A stretch of 64,000 nt of DNA from NCBI GenBank assembly GCA_020639115.1, contig JACKHG010000002.1:434001-498000 (forward strand). Reading direction: 5' to 3'. Below, one piece after another: positions 43,785 to 53,060 of the stretch (positions are counted from its first letter, which is position 1; every line of letters begins with the position of its first letter). This stretch comes from Phycisphaerales bacterium. GTDB lineage: Bacteria > Planctomycetota > Phycisphaerae > UBA1845. A program made the position numbers and the translations under genes. The notes beneath the pieces are model-generated. The model had not been told where the DNA came from and ran no database searches. It saw only the letters and a list, made by a program, of their open reading frames with translations.

Positions 43785-45050
43785 TCAGTCGTCGGTGTCG
43801 GGGAGAAGTTTGAGGTCAAGGCCTTCGATTTCCTGGAGGGTCTTGCCGGCGATGCCCTGGAGGTCGCCGTACATGCCGGCGGTGGATTCGATGACGCAGC
43901 GGATCTGCTCCTCGCGCTTGGCCCACAGGCGCGTGAGGGCCTTGCGTTCCTTGTCGAGGTCGTCGCGCATGTCGTTGAACTTCTCGACGATCGCCTCGAC
44001 GCGCTGGCGGAAGCGCGGGCCGGTGAGGTACTGGTAAACCAGCTCCATCTTGGACTGCTGGCCCTCGCCCGTCTGGCGGGCGGTGGCCACCTCGATGAGC
44101 GACTGGCGCAGGGCCAGCGCGACGGGTAGGGTGCAGCGCGGGCCGGTGATCCAGACGCCGTCCTGGAAGTTGAACGTGTCCACGTCCTTGGGCAGGGCGG
44201 TGGACACGATCACGGCGACTTCCGCGCGGGCGGTGCGCTGGTCCTCGCGGAGCTTGGCGAGCCAACCATCACTCCAGTTCTTGGTGCGTTTGGATTCCCA
44301 CAGGATGGTGCCGCACGCGGCGCCGAGCGGGTTCGTGATGCGCTGCAGGACGTCGCCGCCGTGCTCGCCCTTGGGGACGGGTTCGATCGTGTCCTGGGGG
44401 AATTTCTCGCGGAGCAGGGCCTCGAGTTCGAGTTCCTGCACCTCCCCCTGAAGCTGCTGCGAGCCCTGCTCGGCGCGGCGCTTGAGGTCCTCGATCTGCC
44501 GCTGCATGGCGGCGATGGTCTGCTCCTTTTCGGCGACCTTGAGCTTGAGGCCCTCCTCAGCCTCCTTGCGCGCCGCGAGCCGCGCGGCTTCGAGCGCGGT
44601 CTGCACGCGTTTCTCGATGGTGAGCTCCATCTCGCGGCGCGCGTCGTCGAGTTCGCGCTGCTTGCGGATGAGCTCGGCCTGGGCCTTCTGGGCCTCCGCC
44701 AGCTTGGTGTCGCGCTGCTTGAGCACCTCCTGCAGCTCGGCGACCGCCTTGGCTTTTTCCTCCAGGTCGGCGCCGAGCGCGAGGCGGGCCTTGCGGGCCT
44801 CTTCGGCGGCGACGGCGCCGCGCTCGGCCTTGAGCCGCTCGGCCACCTGCTCGTCGATGGATTCCTTCGCCTTGGCGAGTTCCGCCTGCCCGGCGCGGAG
44901 CGCCGCCTCGCGCTTCGCGACCTCCGCATCCTTCGCGGCGATGCGCTGCTCGTACTGCTGCCGCGTCGATTCGATCAGCGGCGCCGCAAGCGACTCGGTG
45001 AGCCGGATCTCGGTGTGGCAGTTCGGGCAGGTGACGGTCGGTTCGGACAT
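43785..45050 (-). CDS. DUF2130 coiled-coil protein
   Basis: The 421-residue product has an N-terminal zinc-like CPNC motif (VTCPNCHTEI), a long coiled coil from about 25 to 205, very rich in Ala, Glu, Lys and Arg, and a C-terminal DUF2130 domain: EALLREKFPQDTIEPVPKGEHGGDVLQRI, GTILWESKRTKNWSDGWLAKLREDQR and WITGPRCTLPVALALRQSLIEVA. The DUF2130 core contains a nuclease-like E-x-K (ESKRTK), as in PD-(D/E)xK folds; this is inference. The gene follows the subtilase gene by only 3 bp, so the two are one operon. Function is unknown. Confidence 0.85.
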   Translation of the reverse strand: MSEPTVTCPNCHTEIRLTESLAAPLIESTRQQYEQRIAAKDAEVAKREAALRAGQAELAKAKESIDEQVAERLKAERGAVAAEEARKARLALGADLEEKAKAVAELQEVLKQRDTKLAEAQKAQAELIRKQRELDDARREMELTIEKRVQTALEAARLAARKEAEEGLKLKVAEKEQTIAAMQRQIEDLKRRAEQGSQQLQGEVQELELEALLREKFPQDTIEPVPKGEHGGDVLQRITNPLGAACGTILWESKRTKNWSDGWLAKLREDQRTARAEVAVIVSTALPKDVDTFNFQDGVWITGPRCTLPVALALRQSLIEVATARQTGEGQQSKMELVYQYLTGPRFRQRVEAIVEKFNDMRDDLDKERKALTRLWAKREEQIRCVIESTAGMYGDLQGIAGKTLQEIEGLDLKLLPDTDD

Positions 45051-45053
45051 AAC

Positions 45054-46973
45054 TTACGATTTTTGGGCGCGAAGCAGCTCCGCGCTGTGCTTGGGATTCA
45101 ACAACAGGTATTTCTTTTCGCCGTAGCTGCGCTGGTCACAGCCGCTGCGGATGAGGTCGATCACCTGCGGGGGCGTAAGCGTGGGGTCGATGGCGAGGAG
45201 CTTGGCGGCGAGGTTGGCCACGTTGGGTGAGGCCATGGACGTGCCGGACATCGACATGCGCTTGCCGCCGGGCACGAAGCTCTCCACCTCGAAGCCGTTC
45301 GCGTAGACCTGGACGGTGGGTCCGAAGCTGGTGAAGGAGGTCGGCTCGCCGGCCTGATCGACAGCGCCCACGACGATGAGGTTGGGCAGGTCGAAGGAGG
45401 AGGGGATGAACTCGTCGAAGGCGACGTCGTTGTCGGCGTTGCCGGCGGCGGCCACGAAGAGGATGTCCGGTGCCCCCTTGATGCCCTCGTAGAGGGCTTT
45501 CTTCTGCATGTCGAAGACCTTGCGGGCGAGGGCGCGACGTTCCTCGGCGTCCTTGCCAACGCCGTTGGCCTCGAGGGAGTCTTCGGCGTCCTTGCGGGCC
45601 TCGCCCCAGCTCATGTTGACCACGCGGACGTCGGCCTTCTTGAGGTAGTCCACGATGGCGGTGATCTTGGCGGCGTCGCGCAGGCCCCAGGCGATGGTGC
45701 GGGCCACGGGAATGAGGTGGTAGTCGTAGGAGTGGCGGGCATTGAGCAGGCGGACGTAGGGATTACCCTCAGCAACGATGCCGGCGACGTGCGTGCCGTG
45801 GGCGTAGTTGCCGGCGAGGCTGAGGTCCTCGAGCAGCGCGGCGATGTCCTGCTGGTCGAGCGCGCTGAGGCGTTGCTTGAGCGCGCTGGCCTCGGGACTG
45901 TCGACGTCGGCGCGGATATCCATGAAGCCCTTCATCTGGCTCATGACCGCGTCGATGCGCCCGGTGGCGTCGTCGAGGGGCTGGAGGTCGCCCGTGGTGC
46001 GGTTGGCGTTGTAGTCGTACGCCGGTCCGTGCAGGTCGTCGGTGAAGCCGTTGCCGTCGTCGTCCATGAGGTTGGGGCCTTCGTGGACGTTGTCGTAGAC
46101 GCGGCCGGGGAAGAGGGAGACATCCACGCCGGAATCCCAGATCGCGACGAGGACGGGGGTGAGCTTCTCATCCTGGGTGAGCGTGAGCGTGCGCTGCGGC
46201 CAGATGTTCTCCTTGGGCTTGGCGTGGGCGTCGATGTACTGCTGGTACGTCGCCACCATGACCTGCTTGAGCGGGACGCGGTAGTGAATCGCGTAGTAGG
46301 TGGAGAGCACGCCGGCGGCCTGGTCGGCGTTGAGTTCGCCGGTGCGCTCGACGGACGGGCCGACGCGTGCGGCGACGGCGCCCTTGAGCAGGTTTTCGCT
46401 GATGATTTCCATCTGGCCCTTCGCACTCTGGACTTCGTCCTCGACGACATCCCAGGGCAGGGCGTTGAGTTCGCGGGCGAGCGCGGCCTGGTACGCGGAC
46501 GCGTAGGCGTCGAAGTCCTTCTCGGGGTCGGCGTCCTTGGCAGCCTCAATCATCGCCTCGGTCGAGAGGCCGGTGGTGAGGCGCGTGGCCTCCTTGTCCT
46601 CCAGCTCGCGCATGCGTTCGATGCGGCGCAGGGCCGCAGCGTCGCGGTCCTTGAGCAGGTCGATGGTGAGCAGCGTACTTTCCCAACGGAGCTGCGTGGT
46701 CTTGTCGTCGACGGCGTAGGTGGCCATGTCGTGCGTGACGTCGCGCTCGACCTCATCGGCGAGGGCCATGATGCGGGCGTCCGACTCGAGGAGGTCGGTG
46801 ACATTGCCTTCCACCTTGTAGGTGTGCAGCGGAAGGTCCTCGAGCCGGGTGATCTGGACCTTGCCGTCCTGGCGGTCCTGGGCGCCGTGTTTCTGCCCGG
46901 AGCAGCTCCAGCCGGCAACCAGGGTCAGCGCGAGCGTTGTTACGATGATGAGACGGCGAGCGAGCGGTTTCAT
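45054..46973 (-). CDS. Subtilisin-like serine protease (S8)
   Basis: The 639-residue protein has an N-terminal signal sequence (MKPLARRLIIVTTLALTLVA, Cys24; the lipobox GWSC is atypical) and a long helical region of about 250 residues before the protease. The catalytic triad is complete: Asp280 in VAIWDSGVDV, His392 in HGTHVAGIV and Ser579 in SGTSMASPNVANL. The oxyanion Asn is in ILFVAAAGNADND. The protease domain is interrupted by an insertion of about 80 residues between Asp and His with DDDGNGFTDDLHG, a possible calcium site. It is exported; its substrate is unknown. It is cotranscribed with the DUF2130 gene. Confidence 0.92.
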   Translation of the reverse strand: MKPLARRLIIVTTLALTLVAGWSCSGQKHGAQDRQDGKVQITRLEDLPLHTYKVEGNVTDLLESDARIMALADEVERDVTHDMATYAVDDKTTQLRWESTLLTIDLLKDRDAAALRRIERMRELEDKEATRLTTGLSTEAMIEAAKDADPEKDFDAYASAYQAALARELNALPWDVVEDEVQSAKGQMEIISENLLKGAVAARVGPSVERTGELNADQAAGVLSTYYAIHYRVPLKQVMVATYQQYIDAHAKPKENIWPQRTLTLTQDEKLTPVLVAIWDSGVDVSLFPGRVYDNVHEGPNLMDDDGNGFTDDLHGPAYDYNANRTTGDLQPLDDATGRIDAVMSQMKGFMDIRADVDSPEASALKQRLSALDQQDIAALLEDLSLAGNYAHGTHVAGIVAEGNPYVRLLNARHSYDYHLIPVARTIAWGLRDAAKITAIVDYLKKADVRVVNMSWGEARKDAEDSLEANGVGKDAEERRALARKVFDMQKKALYEGIKGAPDILFVAAAGNADNDVAFDEFIPSSFDLPNLIVVGAVDQAGEPTSFTSFGPTVQVYANGFEVESFVPGGKRMSMSGTSMASPNVANLAAKLLAIDPTLTPPQVIDLIRSGCDQRSYGEKKYLLLNPKHSAELLRAQKS

Positions 46974-47125
46974 TCAGCAACTCCTCGATGGGCGGGGATG
47001 GCAAGCGCCAGCCGCGGTTCCGCAACCGGGGCGTACGCGGCGATGGTACCTGCGGCGGCGCGGAGCGACAACCCGCGGCACCCGGCGGCCTGCGCACGCG
47101 GCGTGCGGGGCACCGCGCTATCCGC

Positions 47126-47131
47126 TAGAAT
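47126..47131 (+). promoter_or_regulatory. Possible -10 element of gatB
   Basis: TAGAAT, 32 nt before the start codon; a GGAG (about 47146) follows. Confidence 0.35.
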
Positions 47132-47163
47132 GGCGGCGGATTTACGGAGCCTGCGAGCAACCC

Positions 47164-48672
<1,509 letters not shown>

Positions 48673-48696
48673 CGACGGGCTGGGGAGCATGGGCTG

Positions 48697-49215
48697 ATGG
48701 TGTGGCGAACATACGGCGCAGCGCTGGCGATGGTGGCGGCGATGCAACTGGGTGGATGCAGTCGCGACGAGGGGGGACGCGCGCAGTCGGCTGAGCAGCG
48801 GTTTGCGCACATGGACAAGGTGGATATCCCGGTCAAGGACATCACCGTGCGCGCCTGGGTGGCGCGGTCTTCCAGCGACGTCCAGAGCGGGCTGATGCAT
48901 GTGACGGCGGACGAGATGCAGCCGTACGACGACGGCGCCCGCCGGGGCATGTTCTTTTACTTCGATCACGTCCGGTCGAGCAACGACGGGTTCTGGATGC
49001 TCAACGTGCCGATTCCGCTGGACATCGCGTTCATGCAGGAGGACGGCACGGTGGTCACGGTCGAGACGATGGCGCCGTTCGACACGCGTTCAACTTATTC
49101 GGACGGTCCGTACCGCTTCACGCTGGAGGTATCCGGCGGGCTCTTCAAGAAGCTGGGGCTGAAGGCGGGCGATGTCATTTCAATTCCTGCTTCCATCCTA
49201 AACAGCGGCGACTAG
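48697..49215 (+). CDS. DUF192 lipoprotein
   Basis: The 172-residue product begins with a lipoprotein signal ending in LGGC (Cys21). The DUF192 core follows: VRAWVARSSSDVQSGLMHVTADEMQPYDDGARRGMFFYF, FWMLNVPIPLDIAFMQEDGTVV, and the C-terminal YRFTLEVSGGLFKKLGLKAGDVISI. DUF192 proteins are small exported beta-rich proteins of unknown function. It starts 24 bp after gatB and may be cotranscribed. Confidence 0.88.
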   Translation: MVWRTYGAALAMVAAMQLGGCSRDEGGRAQSAEQRFAHMDKVDIPVKDITVRAWVARSSSDVQSGLMHVTADEMQPYDDGARRGMFFYFDHVRSSNDGFWMLNVPIPLDIAFMQEDGTVVTVETMAPFDTRSTYSDGPYRFTLEVSGGLFKKLGLKAGDVISIPASILNSGD

Positions 49216-49290
49216 GCCGCCGACTCTACCGAAAGAAGCCGCGCCGCGCCGGGGCGGTCTCTGCGCTGCGCGTCTGGCGCTCGCGGGGCC

Positions 49291-49296
49291 GATAAT
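49291..49296 (+). promoter_or_regulatory. -10 element near the phosphatase start
   Basis: GATAAT ends 12 nt before ATG 49309, predicting a leader of about 6 nt. Confidence 0.4.
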
Positions 49297-49308
49297 CCGC
49301 CCGGGGGG

Positions 49309-50523
49309 ATGCGCTTCAGGATGGATACGCCCATGAACCGCCCGCTGCATGTGCTGCTTGTCGACGGTGCCAACGCGTTGCCGGCTGGTGTTGGCGCGAC
49401 GCTGGACGACGCCGGTTACCTCGTATCGCAGGCGGGTGATTTCGCCGCGGCGGTGCAGCAGGCGCGGCGGATGCCGGTGGACGCGGCTGTCCTGGTGGCC
49501 CCGGCGCCGGGCGATGCGGCGGGTACGGAGGCGTTCGCGGGGTTGCTGCGGACGTGCGAGGTGCGGGGCACGGCGGCCATCGTGCTGGGGGAGCCGGAGC
49601 GTTTCGAGACGGAGTCGCCGCACCTGATCAGCTTTGCGGCGAACGGCAGTTCGACGGAGGAGATCAAGGGGCGTCTGGCGATGGTGGCGCACTACCATCG
49701 GATTGTCCGGTCGATGGAGGGTGACCTGGACAACATGCAGCGGTTGTTCAAGCAGTTGAACGTGCGGTTTACGGAGGTGGACCAGGAGATGCGGCTGGCG
49801 GGCCGCTTGCAGACGGCGTTCTTGCCGAACGGGCCGCGGGAGATCGGTCCGCTGCGGTTCAGCGCGTTGTACCGTCCGGCGACGTTCGTATCCGGCGACA
49901 TCTACGACATGTACCGGGTGGACGAGGAGACGGTGGCGTTTTACGTTGCGGACGCCGTGGGCCACGGGATGGCGGCGAGCCTGCTGACGATGTTCATCAA
50001 GAACGCGGCGGTGTCGAAGATCATTCACGACGACGGGTATGAAATTCTCAATCCGGATCGCACGCTGCAGATGCTGAACCGCCGGCTGGTGGAGCAGCAG
50101 TTGCCCAACAGCCAGTTCGTCACGGCGTGCTTCGCGACGTTGAACCTCAACACGCTGGATCTGCAGTTCGCGCGTGCCGGACATCCCTATCCGCTGCACT
50201 GCACGGTGGACGGGACGATCACGGAGTTGAAGTCGCCGGGGGGGCTGCTGGGGCTCTTCGAGGACGAGGAGTTTCCGGAGCACCGGGTGAGGCTTCAGCC
50301 GGGGGAGAAGGTGATTCTGTACACGGACGGCGTGGAGCTGGCTTTTGCGAGCGCCGAGGGGCGGGAGAACGAGCTCACCTACTACCGCGAGGTCTTCACG
50401 TCGCTGGCGACGCTGCCCGCGGATCGCTTCGTGCAGCAGTTCGGCAAGCTGTTGGACACGGAGGCGGGCAGTCTCAATCCGCAGGACGATCTGACGCTGC
50501 TGGTGATGGAAGTGGCGGAGTGA
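49309..50523 (+). CDS. Pseudo-receiver plus SpoIIE/PP2C phosphatase
   Basis: The 404-residue regulator has an N-terminal receiver-like domain (about 10-125, HVLLVDGANALPAGVGATLDDAGYLVSQAG) in which the phospho-acceptor position falls in VDAAVLVAPAPG and lacks an Asp, so it cannot be phosphorylated in the usual way. A linker helix (MQRLFKQLNVRFTEVDQEMRLAGRLQTAFLP) precedes the PPM-type phosphatase. Its metal-binding Asp residues are kept: FVSGDIYD, YVADAVGHGMAASLLT, ILYTDGVELA and PQDDLTLLVM. Such proteins dephosphorylate anti-sigma-factor antagonists in partner-switching pathways. ATG 49321 is an alternative start. No anti-sigma or antagonist gene is adjacent. Confidence 0.88.
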   Translation: MRFRMDTPMNRPLHVLLVDGANALPAGVGATLDDAGYLVSQAGDFAAAVQQARRMPVDAAVLVAPAPGDAAGTEAFAGLLRTCEVRGTAAIVLGEPERFETESPHLISFAANGSSTEEIKGRLAMVAHYHRIVRSMEGDLDNMQRLFKQLNVRFTEVDQEMRLAGRLQTAFLPNGPREIGPLRFSALYRPATFVSGDIYDMYRVDEETVAFYVADAVGHGMAASLLTMFIKNAAVSKIIHDDGYEILNPDRTLQMLNRRLVEQQLPNSQFVTACFATLNLNTLDLQFARAGHPYPLHCTVDGTITELKSPGGLLGLFEDEEFPEHRVRLQPGEKVILYTDGVELAFASAEGRENELTYYREVFTSLATLPADRFVQQFGKLLDTEAGSLNPQDDLTLLVMEVAE

Positions 50524-50593
50524 CTTGCGTGCGCGGGGTTGGGGCTCATCCCTAGGGATCATTTCGACGCGGGTGAATACAGGGAACCCACGA

Positions 50594-50788
50594 ATGGTGC
50601 GGATGGAGTTCCCTGGTATCTCAATTGTGTACGAAAAAAAGCTGGTCGCATGGGAGCCGGTGGAGACTTCGCGCAAGTTCCAGTGGCTGCAGGAATTGTG
50701 CGCCGGGGGGTGTGAATCTGTGTTTCCAGTATTGCGGAAGCCGATTTTTTCCGGTCGTGCACTTGAATCCTGGACGATTATCGGCTAG
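50594..50788 (+). CDS. Doubtful 64-residue ORF
   Basis: ATG 50594 opens a frame encoding MVRMEFPGISIVYEKKLVAW and a further 44 residues with two Cys. Its composition is protein-like and less GC-biased than shadow ORFs, but there is no clear ribosome binding site, and its 3' end overlaps the promoter of the structured RNA. It could be real or be part of an untranslated region. Confidence 0.25.
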   Translation: MVRMEFPGISIVYEKKLVAWEPVETSRKFQWLQELCAGGCESVFPVLRKPIFSGRALESWTIIG

Positions 50789-50791
50789 ACT
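50763..50791 (+). promoter_or_regulatory. Sigma-70 promoter of the structured RNA
   Basis: TTGAAT (50763-50768), 17 bp, TAGACT (50786-50791): one of the closest matches to consensus in the window. The predicted start is about 50798. Confidence 0.75.
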
Positions 50792-50797
50792 TTACGT

Positions 50798-51170
50798 GAA
50801 TCAGGCGGAGAGAGAGCACTCCCGCCTTGGAGAGAGAGGTCGTCAACGACCGATTGATAACATTGGAGCAAGCAGGCTGCGGCCTGTTATGTGCTTGGAC
50901 TGTCGGTGTGCGCCGGCGCCGTCTTTGCGGGCGGTTTCCTGCGCGTCACGTGGAGAGAGAGTGCATTCCACAGGGATTCCTACCTCCGTCCTTGTGGAGA
51001 CGTTCGAGGTTGTGGAAAGAGAGAGCCACGGAAGTACCTCGGGCGGAGATTGAGAGAGAGCCGTCAGCGGCTTCGGCCGCTGAATAAAACGACACCGACA
51101 GTGTCCCAAGCCTGGGTGGAAATAGCAGTGTTCGGCTGGAGAGAGCCCGGACACTGCTATTTTCCTTTTT
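50798..51170 (+). ncRNA. Candidate structured RNA with six GAGAGAG motifs
   Basis: The unit has its own promoter and terminator and no convincing ORF. Six (GA)3-4G runs occur at 50808, 50830, 50953, 51019, 51052 and 51139. Predicted hairpins are: GGCGG/CCGCC (50804-50826) with run 1 in the loop; GGTCG/CGACC (50838-50851) with run 2 just before it; CAGGC/GCCTG (50873-50886) inside CAAG/CTTG; GTGGA/TCCAC (50950-50971) with run 3 in the loop; CGAGGT/ACCTCG enclosing GTGG/CCAC (51005-51041) with run 4 in the loop; a UUCG-capped CAGCGGC/GCCGCTG (51065-51082); and the terminator stem with run 6 in its loop. Repeated GGA or GA-rich loops are the layout of CsrB/RsmZ-type RNAs that titrate CsrA; this is inference. 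No match to RNase P, tmRNA or 6S RNA is seen. Confidence 0.65.
51120..51170 (+). terminator. Terminator of the structured RNA
   Basis: A 12-bp perfect stem (51120-51131 with 51151-51162) extended by four more pairs, a GGAGAG loop and the tail TTTTCCTTTTT. Confidence 0.92.
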
Positions 51171-51212
51171 ACCCTTTCCCCAAGATAGTCAGAACGGTCG
51201 GCGCGCTCAGGC

Positions 51213-52097
51213 TCAGTCCGCGGTTGAATCGCGCAGGCCGCGCATGCGCCGTGCGAACGCCGCGTCGACGAGGCGCTCGGGCAGGATTGCGAGCAGGGGC
51301 GGAAGCCAGTGCGCGACCGGGGTGATGCGGTAGCGCAGGCGCGGGCGACGCGCCTCCGCAGCGCGGGCGATGAGCCGGGCCACCGCATCGGCGGAGGTGT
51401 TCTGCCGGCCGAAACGGCTCTGCCAGTGCGCGTTCATGGCGCGGTGCGCCGCGACGTACGCCGGGTCCGTGCCCACACCGTGGGTCTCCTGCATGTGCGT
51501 GGCGTGCGTGCGGAACGCGGTCTCGATCGGTCCGGGCTCGATGAGTACAACCAGGATGTGATAAGGGCTAAGTTCCCGGCGCAGCGCGACGGAAAACGCG
51601 TCGAGGGCGTGCTTGCTCGCGCAGTAGGCGCCCATCAACGGCAGGGCGACGTGGGCCACGACGCTGGAGACGTTGATGATCCGGCCGCGCACGTTGCGCC
51701 GCATCGGCGGCAGGCACGCGCGGGTGAGGGCGATCGCGCCGAGGAAGTTGGTCTCCATCTGGCGTCGCCAGGCTTCAACCGGAAGCTCCTCGACGGCGCC
51801 GATCTGGCCGTAGCCGGCGTTGTTGACGAGCAGGTCGACCGCACCGTGCCGTTCGTGAATTTCCGCAACCACGCGGTCCACGTCGTCCGGCGCGGTGACG
51901 TCCAGGCGGCGGGCGGTCAGCCGGCCCGCGCTGGATTCCGGCAGGTCGGCGAGTTCGGCGACCGACTCCGCACGGCGAGCGGTCGCGTAGACGTGCCAGC
52001 CGCGGGCGGCGAGCCGCCGGGCGGCGCAGAGGCCGATGCCGCTGCTGCAGCCGGTAATGAGTGCGATGCGGTCGGGCTGGGGCGCAGGCGGGGCCAT
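51213..52097 (-). CDS. Short-chain dehydrogenase/reductase
   Basis: The 294-residue oxidoreductase has the classical SDR motifs: the NAD(P)-binding TGCSSGIG (about 15-22), ARR for NADP preference after the second strand, DLLVNNAGYGQIG (about 88-100), the catalytic Ser in INVSSVVAH and YCASKHALDAF with Tyr and Lys, followed by LIEPGPIET. The C-terminal 60 residues (PRLRYRITPVAHWLPPLLAILPERLVDAAFARRM) resemble those of SDRs that act on retinoids or steroids, but the substrate is unknown. The ATG lies 7 nt after a TACCAT element, so the mRNA may be leaderless. Confidence 0.9.
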   Translation of the reverse strand: MAPPAPQPDRIALITGCSSGIGLCAARRLAARGWHVYATARRAESVAELADLPESSAGRLTARRLDVTAPDDVDRVVAEIHERHGAVDLLVNNAGYGQIGAVEELPVEAWRRQMETNFLGAIALTRACLPPMRRNVRGRIINVSSVVAHVALPLMGAYCASKHALDAFSVALRRELSPYHILVVLIEPGPIETAFRTHATHMQETHGVGTDPAYVAAHRAMNAHWQSRFGRQNTSADAVARLIARAAEARRPRLRYRITPVAHWLPPLLAILPERLVDAAFARRMRGLRDSTAD

Positions 52098-52104
52098 CGA
52101 TGCG

Positions 52105-52110
52105 ATGGTA
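52105..52110 (-). promoter_or_regulatory. -10 element giving a leaderless SDR mRNA
   Basis: TACCAT on the minus strand, ending 7 nt before the ATG at 52097. Confidence 0.4.
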
Positions 52111-52147
52111 GATCATCGCCCCGCCGGTGTCGACGTCGGGTTCGGGC

Positions 52148-52315
52148 CTATTGCGCGACGGTGATGTTACTGGGGTTGAACAGTCCGAGGATGAACTGCT
52201 GGGTACCGTTGATGATCGAGTCGTGGATGCGCATCTCGCACGTGCCGAACACGGTGCCACCGCTGAGGGCGATGGCGAGGAACGCGGCGAGCTTCTTGCG
52301 GCGGTGACGGGTCAT
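52148..52315 (-). CDS. Small exported protein (55 residues)
   Basis: The product has a signal peptide (MTRHRRKKLAAFLAIALSGG) and a short mature part containing CEMRIHDSIINGTQQFILGLFNPSNITVAQ. FNPS echoes the NPxF near the N-terminus of the two lipoproteins encoded upstream on the same strand, so the three are probably one operon of small exported proteins. ATG 52336 is an in-frame alternative. Function is unknown. Confidence 0.6.
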   Translation of the reverse strand: MTRHRRKKLAAFLAIALSGGTVFGTCEMRIHDSIINGTQQFILGLFNPSNITVAQ

Positions 52316-52353
52316 GGGCGCTGGGCCTTTCAGCATGTGCGGGCGCGACGCGG

Positions 52354-53001
52354 CTACTGTTCGTTGAGGGACTGCTGCTCGATCAGGGTGCGGGCGTTGG
52401 CGAAGGTGTCCAGGCCGCGTACGACGGTGGGCTGAGTCGAGTCGTTGAGCAGGAACACCGAGACGATGACGCCGCCGGCGACGTTGGCGGACTCGCTGGC
52501 GACGAAGATGATCGTGTCGCCGCAGTCGAAGCTGCCGAAGTCGGCGTCGAGCGGGTTGGCGTTGGGCGGCACGCCGAAGCCACCGGCGCCGACGGCCTGG
52601 GCGTTCACGAAGATGCCGGGTTCGGTGGAGGGCCGGTCGAGCGTTTCACCCAGGCCGATGCGGGCCACCGGGCAATCGAAAAGGACGCCCAGGTCGTTGG
52701 CCGACTGTTCCGGCTGGGTGAGCAGGCGGTGCGTTTCGAGCTGGGTGAGGACGGTTTCGGGGTCATCCGGGGAGGGCACCCGGCGTTCGGCGGTGATCAC
52801 GAACTCGATCGGCACGGAGGTCGTGTTGTTGGCGCGGGCGAGGATGAAATTGGTGCGGTCGCCCGGCGTCAGCGGGAAGACGTCGCCGGTCTGCTGGTTC
52901 ACGAAGGCCGGATTGAACAGCAGGGTGTTGCTGCAACCGGTCTGCAGTACGAGCAGCGCCGCGAGGCCAGCGAGGCAGGCACTGCTGATGGTCCGCTTCA
53001 T
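52354..53001 (-). CDS. Lipoprotein with CS-x3-FNPAF start
   Basis: The 215-residue product begins MKRTISSACLAGLAALLVLQTGC, a standard lipoprotein signal with the lipid-bearing Cys, preceded by GGAG at 7 nt. The mature N-terminus SNTLLFNPAFVNQQTGDVFPL is similar to that of the next upstream protein. The remainder is predicted beta-rich (FILARANNTTSVPIEFVITAERRV, DFGSFDCGDTIIFVAS). No enzyme motif is seen. The paralogous pair suggests a duplicated planctomycete cell-envelope family of unknown role. Confidence 0.75.
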   Translation of the reverse strand: MKRTISSACLAGLAALLVLQTGCSNTLLFNPAFVNQQTGDVFPLTPGDRTNFILARANNTTSVPIEFVITAERRVPSPDDPETVLTQLETHRLLTQPEQSANDLGVLFDCPVARIGLGETLDRPSTEPGIFVNAQAVGAGGFGVPPNANPLDADFGSFDCGDTIIFVASESANVAGGVIVSVFLLNDSTQPTVVRGLDTFANARTLIEQQSLNEQ

Positions 53002-53060
53002 AATCACGCTCCACATCCTCAATTGCCGGTGGCGGCCTGCGCGGCCGCGCCGGGCGAAGG

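Noticed and set aside
50625..51087. Plus-strand ORFs over the structured RNA
   Set aside because: No ribosome binding site, erratic composition, and the frames cross several stable hairpins and the GAGAGAG runs, which translate as meaningless Glu-Arg stretches.
50798..51170. Structured RNA as RNase P RNA, tmRNA or 6S RNA
   Set aside because: The conserved GAGGAAAGTCC of RNase P, the tRNA-like ends and tag ORF of tmRNA, and the long single hairpin of 6S RNA are all absent.
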